12,168 bases of DNA, taken from the NCBI GenBank assembly GCA_029264655.1, contig JARHZY010000029.1, positions 1-12,168 on the forward strand. The letters are read 5' to 3'. Position 1 is the stretch's first letter; every line of letters begins with the position of its first letter. Positions 7,944-12,168 of the stretch are shown here, in pieces. A program made the position numbers and the translations under genes. This DNA is from Helicobacter sp. GTDB lineage: Bacteria > Campylobacterota > Campylobacteria > Campylobacterales > Helicobacteraceae. The notes under the pieces are model-generated. The model was given only the letters and a program-made list of their open reading frames with translations. It did no database searches and was not told the DNA's origin.

Positions 7944-8083
7944 TATTTAAGTAATATAAATAAAAACTATATGATACCAATCACTCTCTGCTTATAGAAG
8001 TGAAAATACCCCATATTCTTCTTACTATCTATGTTGGAATCTGCTTTTTAAATAAAGGGTATTTCTCTCTATTTACTTAAATA
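7944..8083. repeat. Nested inverted repeats in the gap after lutC
   Basis: Outer arms TATTTAAGTAA (7944-7954) and TTACTTAAATA (8073-8083) match over 11 bases. Inner arms AAATACCC (8004-8011) and GGGTATTT (8057-8064) match over 8 bases, nested in the same order. The element fills most of the 283-base gap between lutC and the protease promoter. There is no clear U-tract after either pair. It could be a foldback remnant, an RNA structure at the 3' end of lutBC, or chance in AT-rich DNA. I see no gene here. Confidence 0.25.
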
Positions 8084-8104
8084 TTGGATTTTTAATTTGC
8101 AATT

Positions 8105-8752
8105 TTACTCATAAAGCACAACATAAACATTTTGTGGTCCATGCACACCAAAAACGGTTTGCAATTCAATATCAGCTGTCCTGCTTGGTCCTGCTAAAAA
8201 TACAATATTTGTCGGTAATCCTGAATCTTGCCCACTTGTTTTTAAACGTTGGAATGCCGCAAAAAGATTTGGCACAATAGTATCTTTATGCAATAAAACA
8301 ATGCATGTTTTGACAACAAGGGAAGCAAGACGTGGATTACATTCATTTGTGCCAAGCCCTAATATACCAAGATTAGCAACACCTACTTGTGCATGTAAAA
8401 TACTTGCCTCAATATGAAAAAGTTTATCACGCACATTATCCACACTTTCATTATAAAGCAATGTTTGTGTGTGTAAAGATTCCATAAAAGAATCTTGTAT
8501 ATCAAGAATATTTTTAGCACAAAGTAACTCTTGAATATCGCATTCTTTAATGATTGCATTAATAGTATCAGATAGTGCGTTTTGTGTTGTTGTAATGAGT
8601 TTTGCCATATTGGCTTGCTGGTATTGCATATATACTGCCAATAAATTTTCTCTATCATATACCATAGAATCAAAATGTTTGGGCTGGATTGATTGGATTG
8701 GATTCATACGCGAAGCTTCACGCACAGCCTGCAAAATACTTTCCCTACTCAT
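8105..8752 (-). CDS. lutC: Lactate utilization protein C (LUD domain)
   Basis: A subunit of the LutABC L-lactate dehydrogenase system, which oxidises lactate to pyruvate and feeds electrons to the respiratory chain. The 215-residue product is one LUD (DUF162) domain. It ends with the family signature GPSRTADIELQTVFGVHGPQNVYVVLYE (190-215, shown in part: GPSRTADIEL and GVHGP). The middle segment GVANLGILGLG followed by PRLASLV is typical. The start is ATG 8752 with AAAGGAG 7 bases upstream, overlapping the end of lutB by 8 bases, so the two are translationally linked. Last gene of its transcript. Confidence 0.93.
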   Translation of the reverse strand: MSRESILQAVREASRMNPIQSIQPKHFDSMVYDRENLLAVYMQYQQANMAKLITTTQNALSDTINAIIKECDIQELLCAKNILDIQDSFMESLHTQTLLYNESVDNVRDKLFHIEASILHAQVGVANLGILGLGTNECNPRLASLVVKTCIVLLHKDTIVPNLFAAFQRLKTSGQDSGLPTNIVFLAGPSRTADIELQTVFGVHGPQNVYVVLYE

Positions 8753-10208
8753 AAATTACTCCTTTCATATTTTTAACTTTTGCATGGAGATTGCCACTTA
8801 ATATAGGCAATTCATGATTTTGCAACCATTTGCCAAGCAAAGATTTTTGCACAAATGAAAATGGTGCAATATAGCGTAACAATGGAGCAAATATAGAAAC
8901 CATTTTAAAAGTAAAACGCCATTGCAAACCATTGGTTGCAACTTTGCTAAATCGCTGCATTAATTTTTGTTCAGTTTCATCTCTTTGTGTTTCATGGTAA
9001 CCTGCAACCCTCATATATCCTTGCCCTACTTTTTCACTGCGTAAATCTCTTATAAGTTCAGCTAATGGAATCTTTACAGGACACTTTTCACTACATCTAC
9101 CACATAGACTACATAGATTAACCATATAGCCACAATTATTAAGCCCAAAGATTTGAGGTGAGATAACCTCCCCAATTGGTCCTGGATATGTTACAAGATA
9201 AGAATGCCCACCAATTTTATCATACACTGGACAATGATTAAGGCATGTGCCACAACGAATACAACTTAAAGCCTTATAGTAGTGTGGCTGGGCAAGCATA
9301 TTTGAACGATTATTATCTAGCATAATAATATGCACTTCTTTTGGTCCATCAAGCTCTTTTGTTTTACGTGGGCTTGAAATAATATTATTATAGCAAGTGA
9401 TTGGTGCACCTGTAGCTGAAGGCACAAGTAATGTATCAAGCACGCATGCATCTTCAAAACTTTCTACAATTTTCTCAATACCACAAATTGCTACATGAAT
9501 ATCACATGCAGTAGAACTCATACGCCCATTACCCTCGTTTTCAAGCAACCAAATCGCACCTTCATTAGCAATAGCAAAATTTACCCCTGTTAAACCCATC
9601 TTAAAACTTTGAAATTGCTTGCGTAAATGTGTGCGTGCAATACCATTTAGCTCTTCTGGCACATTTGTAAATTGAACTTTAAGATTTTCTGCAAAAATTT
9701 TGCCAATTTGATTACGATTTTTATGGATTGCTGGGACAACTATATGCACAGGTGTTTCATCAATAAGTTGTATAATAAGCTCTCCTAAATCTGTCTCTAT
9801 AGCATGCACACCTTTTTCTTTTAAAAATGCATTAAGATGGATTTCCTCGCTTGCCATAGACTTACCCTTAAGGATCGTATCAACATTCTTTTCTTTTGCA
9901 AGACGATAAATAATCTCATTTGCTTCATGAGAATCCTTTGCCCAATGCACTTTTATACCCTGCTTTGTTGCATTTGCTTCAAATCTTTCTAAAAGTTCTG
10001 GTAAATTACTTAATGCTCGTTGTTTAATCTGCCTACCAAGCTCACGCAACCCCTCCCAATCATAGTAACGACTTGCAATAAGCTTTTTTCTATTTGCTTT
10101 TAATGTGTCCATACATGATTTAAGATTTGTGCGTAATTGCGAATCACTTAAATGTGTGATAATTGAATTATGGTATTGTGTTGCTGAATGGTATGTATTT
10201 GCACTCAT
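8745..10208 (-). CDS. lutB: Lactate utilization iron-sulfur protein B
   Basis: The iron-sulfur electron-transfer subunit of the LutABC lactate oxidation system. The 487-residue product has an N-terminal LUD domain (~60-300; ILKGKSMASEEIHLN, ANEGAIWLLENEGNGRM). Two 4Fe-4S motifs follow: Cys316/319/322/326 (CIRCGTCLNHCP) and Cys366/369/372/376 (CSLCGRCSEKCP). The C-terminal tail is helical. An in-frame start at 10349 would add 47 residues with no family resemblance. ATG 10208 has AAGGGG 7 bases upstream and gives the normal family length, so it is preferred, and the promoter lies just before it. It overlaps lutC by 8 bases. The usual partner lutA, a cysteine-rich CCG-domain protein upstream of lutB in H. 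pylori and B. subtilis, is absent here. Confidence 0.94.
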   Translation of the reverse strand: MSANTYHSATQYHNSIITHLSDSQLRTNLKSCMDTLKANRKKLIASRYYDWEGLRELGRQIKQRALSNLPELLERFEANATKQGIKVHWAKDSHEANEIIYRLAKEKNVDTILKGKSMASEEIHLNAFLKEKGVHAIETDLGELIIQLIDETPVHIVVPAIHKNRNQIGKIFAENLKVQFTNVPEELNGIARTHLRKQFQSFKMGLTGVNFAIANEGAIWLLENEGNGRMSSTACDIHVAICGIEKIVESFEDACVLDTLLVPSATGAPITCYNNIISSPRKTKELDGPKEVHIIMLDNNRSNMLAQPHYYKALSCIRCGTCLNHCPVYDKIGGHSYLVTYPGPIGEVISPQIFGLNNCGYMVNLCSLCGRCSEKCPVKIPLAELIRDLRSEKVGQGYMRVAGYHETQRDETEQKLMQRFSKVATNGLQWRFTFKMVSIFAPLLRYIAPFSFVQKSLLGKWLQNHELPILSGNLHAKVKNMKGVIYE

Positions 10209-10241
10209 AATATCGCCCCTTATTTTAAATATTGGTATTTT

Positions 10242-10270
10242 ATTATAATCAATATCTGATAATATTGCAA
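10242..10270 (-). promoter_or_regulatory. lutBC promoter with overlapping inverted repeat
   Basis: On the minus strand TTGCAA (10270-10265) and TATAAT (10247-10242) are spaced by 17 bases, about 34 bases before the lutB ATG. An inverted repeat CAATAT-N6-ATATTG (10250-10267) fills the spacer and reaches into the -35 box, where a repressor would be expected to bind. The promoter's position directly before lutB shows that lutBC are transcribed without an upstream partner gene. Confidence 0.6.
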
Positions 10271-10662
10271 TTAAAAATTTTATGAAACCTATGATTTTTT
10301 TATTATGTGTAAAGTCTGCTTCAATATAAAAAATAACAACATATAACATAATAGATAGCTATTCTAAAAGTATGCATATAGCTATAACTTTAAGGTATAA
10401 GATTCTATATGCCGCTATACAAAAAAGTTTAAATGTGCTATATCCATACTATAATATTACTTTTCATTCCCTTGCTATGTATAAACAAGATACAAAACTC
10501 CACATAAAGCTTCAAAGCATATAGCCAATACCTATCAAATACCATGCAATATAAATATAATACTTAAAAAATAAGTCTGTTAGACTTTAATAAAAGAGAA
10601 TGCAATAAAATCTATAAAAAACAATACATAACATAAATGCTTGAGAATCTGCAAATTACTCT
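10271..10662. other. Gene-poor gap before lutB; possible rightward transcript
   Basis: No recognisable gene and no remnant of lutA is seen on either strand. Two plus-strand TATAAT boxes occur (10450-10455 and 10556-10561), both without a good -35. A hairpin AAGTCT-GTT-AGACTT lies at 10573-10587. The plus strand has an open frame from ATG 10372 to a TAG at 10522-10524 (50 codons, beginning MHIAITLRYKILYAAIQKSL), but no ribosome site precedes it. The interest is that a strong rightward terminator follows at 10663, so a small RNA or small protein transcript reading rightwards is plausible. Confidence 0.3.
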
Positions 10663-10706
10663 TGCAATGTAGCAATAATCTCTACATTGCACTTTTTTAT
10701 TTTTTG
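10663..10706 (+). terminator. Strong rightward intrinsic terminator
   Basis: Perfect 10-base stem TGCAATGTAG (10663-10672) and CTACATTGCA (10682-10691) with a 9-base loop. It is followed on the plus strand by C, T6, A, T6. The T-run overlaps the stop codon of the LprI-like gene (10697-10699). On the minus strand the hairpin is preceded by As and followed by AGAGTAATTT, so it is not a standard terminator for that gene. It points rightwards although no recognised rightward gene lies upstream. Confidence 0.75.
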
Positions 10707-11884
10707 GTTCTTTTCACATTGGCATCTTGCACATAGCCTATAATCGCATTCTCATTCGGATTATTTGAAAATTCCATAAGCATAATCTTAGTAAAACCAT
10801 TATGCGACTTTTGCTCAAGGAGCATCGCATTATAATCCTTTTGTGCATTAATTTTATCGCTATTGTCTAAAATTTTTGTATAAAGCACACGAGATCTTAG
10901 GCTTGGATTTTCATAGATTTTTACCGCATTCACAGGGCTTACTAATTCTAGTGTTAGCTTTTGGGATAGCTCTATTACATTACTTAACTCTTTTATGCGG
11001 TTATCTGTTTCACGAGATAAACACTTAAAAAGCTCTTCTCCTTTTTCTGCCTTATTGCATTGTGTATTGCGTTGCTTTAGCCATTCAAGCTGCTGTGTTT
11101 TTAGTGTAGCTTTTTGCTCATTATTCCACGCGAAATTCATGGCATACTCAAACATTATATTCAAACTATAATCATCACGCAATGTATAAAAACTATTGCA
11201 AATGCCTATTTCAACCTTGCTTAATCCATCTTTATCGCAATCAAAGCTCCCTTTAAATCGCGGATAAATCGCACTCAAACTCCCTGCTTTGCGTTCATCA
11301 CTTGGTGTCTCACAAGTTGCAGAATCTAGCCCTTTGCTAGAGTGAAATGAGATTCCACGAGTATCTTTACTTAAAGAGAATTGCATATTTTTTTCACATT
11401 TATTTCGCTCTATACCGCTTGTATGTCCGCATACAATGTCAAAATATTTTTTGTTTGGCTTTGCTTGATTGCCATTTATGATGATTCCAACCTCACCGGG
11501 AAAAAATGAGCTATCACAAATTTGGTCTTCAGTAGGATTGGCAGGATCGGGAATTTGTGTCATCACTAAGCCTAACTTACATTCGGCGCGTTCATCTTCA
11601 TAACGATACTTCTGCATTTGGTAGCAGTCATAGATTTGCAACGCACTTTGTTTATAACACCAGCCAATTTTGTCGAGTGCATCGCATTGGCTTACCTGCC
11701 CCCAAACACCTTCCCATTCACTCCTTGCACCATAGCCAATCACATTTCCACTGATGATATATTGGCGTGGTTCTATGGGATCGGATTGAAAACTATCATC
11801 TTCATTTATAGCTTGTGCTATACCAAACGCACTACACATAACTACCGCTATTGCAAAAAATCTCGCTATTAAAATCTTGCTCAT
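10697..11884 (-). CDS. Secreted cysteine-rich LprI-like (DUF1311) protein with C-terminal SH3-like segment
   Basis: The 395-residue product starts with a Sec signal peptide (MSKILIARFFAIAVVMCSAF, cleavage near AQA-IN at ~25) and should act in the periplasm or outside the cell. Residues ~45-200 are a cysteine-rich region I do not recognise. Residues ~214-300 match the LprI-like/DUF1311 pattern: FDC, VEIGIC, QLEWLKQRNTQC and KCLSRETDNRIKEL. Residues ~316-391 look like a bacterial SH3 domain (VKIYENPSLRSRVLYT, then GFTKIML and IIGYV). The mature part has twelve cysteines, an even number that suits disulfides. LprI of mycobacteria is reported as a lysozyme inhibitor, so a cell-wall-related role is inferred only. 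An in-frame start at 11986 would put 34 residues before the signal peptide. ATG 11884 with AAGGG upstream is preferred. It diverges from ilvD. Confidence 0.8.
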   Translation of the reverse strand: MSKILIARFFAIAVVMCSAFGIAQAINEDDSFQSDPIEPRQYIISGNVIGYGARSEWEGVWGQVSQCDALDKIGWCYKQSALQIYDCYQMQKYRYEDERAECKLGLVMTQIPDPANPTEDQICDSSFFPGEVGIIINGNQAKPNKKYFDIVCGHTSGIERNKCEKNMQFSLSKDTRGISFHSSKGLDSATCETPSDERKAGSLSAIYPRFKGSFDCDKDGLSKVEIGICNSFYTLRDDYSLNIMFEYAMNFAWNNEQKATLKTQQLEWLKQRNTQCNKAEKGEELFKCLSRETDNRIKELSNVIELSQKLTLELVSPVNAVKIYENPSLRSRVLYTKILDNSDKINAQKDYNAMLLEQKSHNGFTKIMLMEFSNNPNENAIIGYVQDANVKRTKK

Positions 11885-11913
11885 TTCGCACCCTTGAAAT
11901 TTATATACTTTGC

Positions 11914-11919
11914 ATTGTA
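11914..11919 (-). promoter_or_regulatory. Possible -10 box for the LprI-like gene
   Basis: TACAAT on the minus strand about 30 bases before ATG 11884. A TA-rich TATATAAA stretch closer to the start is an alternative. No clear -35. Confidence 0.25.
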
Positions 11920-12019
11920 ACCAACCTTGCTTAATTGAACACAAATACATACGATGAGTGTAGCTTGAATAATGCGGTAAATCCATATTGCATTACACGC
12001 TACAATCACACTTTAATGC

Positions 12020-12025
12020 TATAAT
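12020..12025 (+). promoter_or_regulatory. Likely -10 box for ilvD
   Basis: TATAAT about 28 bases before the ilvD ATG, with AAGGAG at 12042-12047. The short arms GCATTA (11990-11995) and TAATGC (12014-12019) lie just upstream of the -10, but the 18-base separation makes them weak as an operator. Confidence 0.5.
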
Positions 12026-12052
12026 ATTGCAAAAACTTGATAAGGAGAATAT

Positions 12053-12168
12053 ATGCGAAGCGATATTATTAAAAAAGGTTATCAAAAAGCACCACATAGG
12101 AGCTTACTTAGGGCTACAGGATTAAAAGATGATGATTTTAATAAACCTTTCATAGGCGTAGCAAATAG
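12053..12168 (+). CDS. ilvD: Dihydroxy-acid dehydratase, N-terminal fragment
   Basis: Catalyses dehydration of dihydroxy-acids in isoleucine and valine biosynthesis, and is a cytoplasmic iron-sulfur enzyme. Only the first 38 codons are inside the window. They carry the family's typical opening: MRSDIIKKGYQKAPHRSLL, then KPFIGVAN, where most bacterial IlvD proteins have a very similar MRSD...APHR...KPFIGIAN pattern. ATG 12053 has AAGGAG 5 bases upstream and a TATAAT box further up. The gene continues past the right edge, so its integrity and iron-sulfur cysteines cannot be judged. Confidence 0.93.
   Translation, partial: MRSDIIKKGYQKAPHRSLLRATGLKDDDFNKPFIGVAN

Noticed and set aside
10209..10349. 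47-residue N-terminal extension of LutB
   Set aside because: It has no family resemblance, it would include the promoter, and ATG 10208 has a good ribosome site.
11885..11986. 34-residue N-terminal extension of the LprI-like protein
   Set aside because: It would place a non-hydrophobic stretch before a clear signal peptide. The internal ATG has a good ribosome site.
1..12168. CRISPR array, tRNA, rRNA, insertion sequence or prophage genes
   Set aside because: I looked for regular repeats, tRNA-like cloverleaf arms with a CCA end, transposase motifs and terminal repeats on both strands and saw none.

Overview
The window looks like chromosome from a low-GC Epsilonproteobacterium, most likely a Helicobacter. 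Base composition is strongly AT-rich. Gene content (Tgt, PrmC beside an Ste24-like M48 protease, LutB/LutC, a 627-residue MscS-family channel, IlvD) and the AAGGAG-type ribosome sites with TATAAT boxes fit that group. Genus is an inference from protein resemblance. No rRNA, tRNA, CRISPR array, transposase or prophage gene is visible.

Layout, left to right. (1) 1-1065, minus strand: two tandem relatives of a small secreted MORN-repeat protein, both broken. The left copy has one frameshift and runs off the window edge. The right copy is a decayed remnant. (2) 1095-2222: tgt, minus strand. (3) 2384-3331: a lone plus-strand gene with its own promoter and terminator. It encodes a Tat-exported aldo/keto-reductase-fold protein in which all four catalytic residues of the family appear replaced. 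(4) 3332-3729: AT-rich gap holding a probable bidirectional terminator and a second small hairpin. (5) 3730-7821, minus strand: a tight cluster of M48 membrane protease, prmC and an MscS-family channel (14-bp overlap, then a 23-bp gap). (6) 7822-8104: AT-rich gap with the promoter of that cluster. (7) 8105-10208, minus strand: lutB-lutC with an 8-bp overlap, preceded by a good promoter, but with no lutA next to them. (8) 10209-10696: a 488-bp gap with a convincing rightward terminator but no recognised rightward gene. (9) 10697-11884, minus strand: a secreted, cysteine-rich LprI-like (DUF1311) protein with a C-terminal SH3-like segment. (10) 12053 to the end, plus strand: the start of ilvD.

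Most genes are housekeeping: queuosine tRNA modification, release-factor methylation, membrane proteolysis, osmotic protection, lactate oxidation and branched-chain amino acid synthesis. They do not form one pathway. The parts that deserve attention are the Tat-exported reductase-like protein with a stripped active site, the orphan rightward terminator, the missing lutA, and the decaying MORN pair. I see no complete novel multi-gene system.
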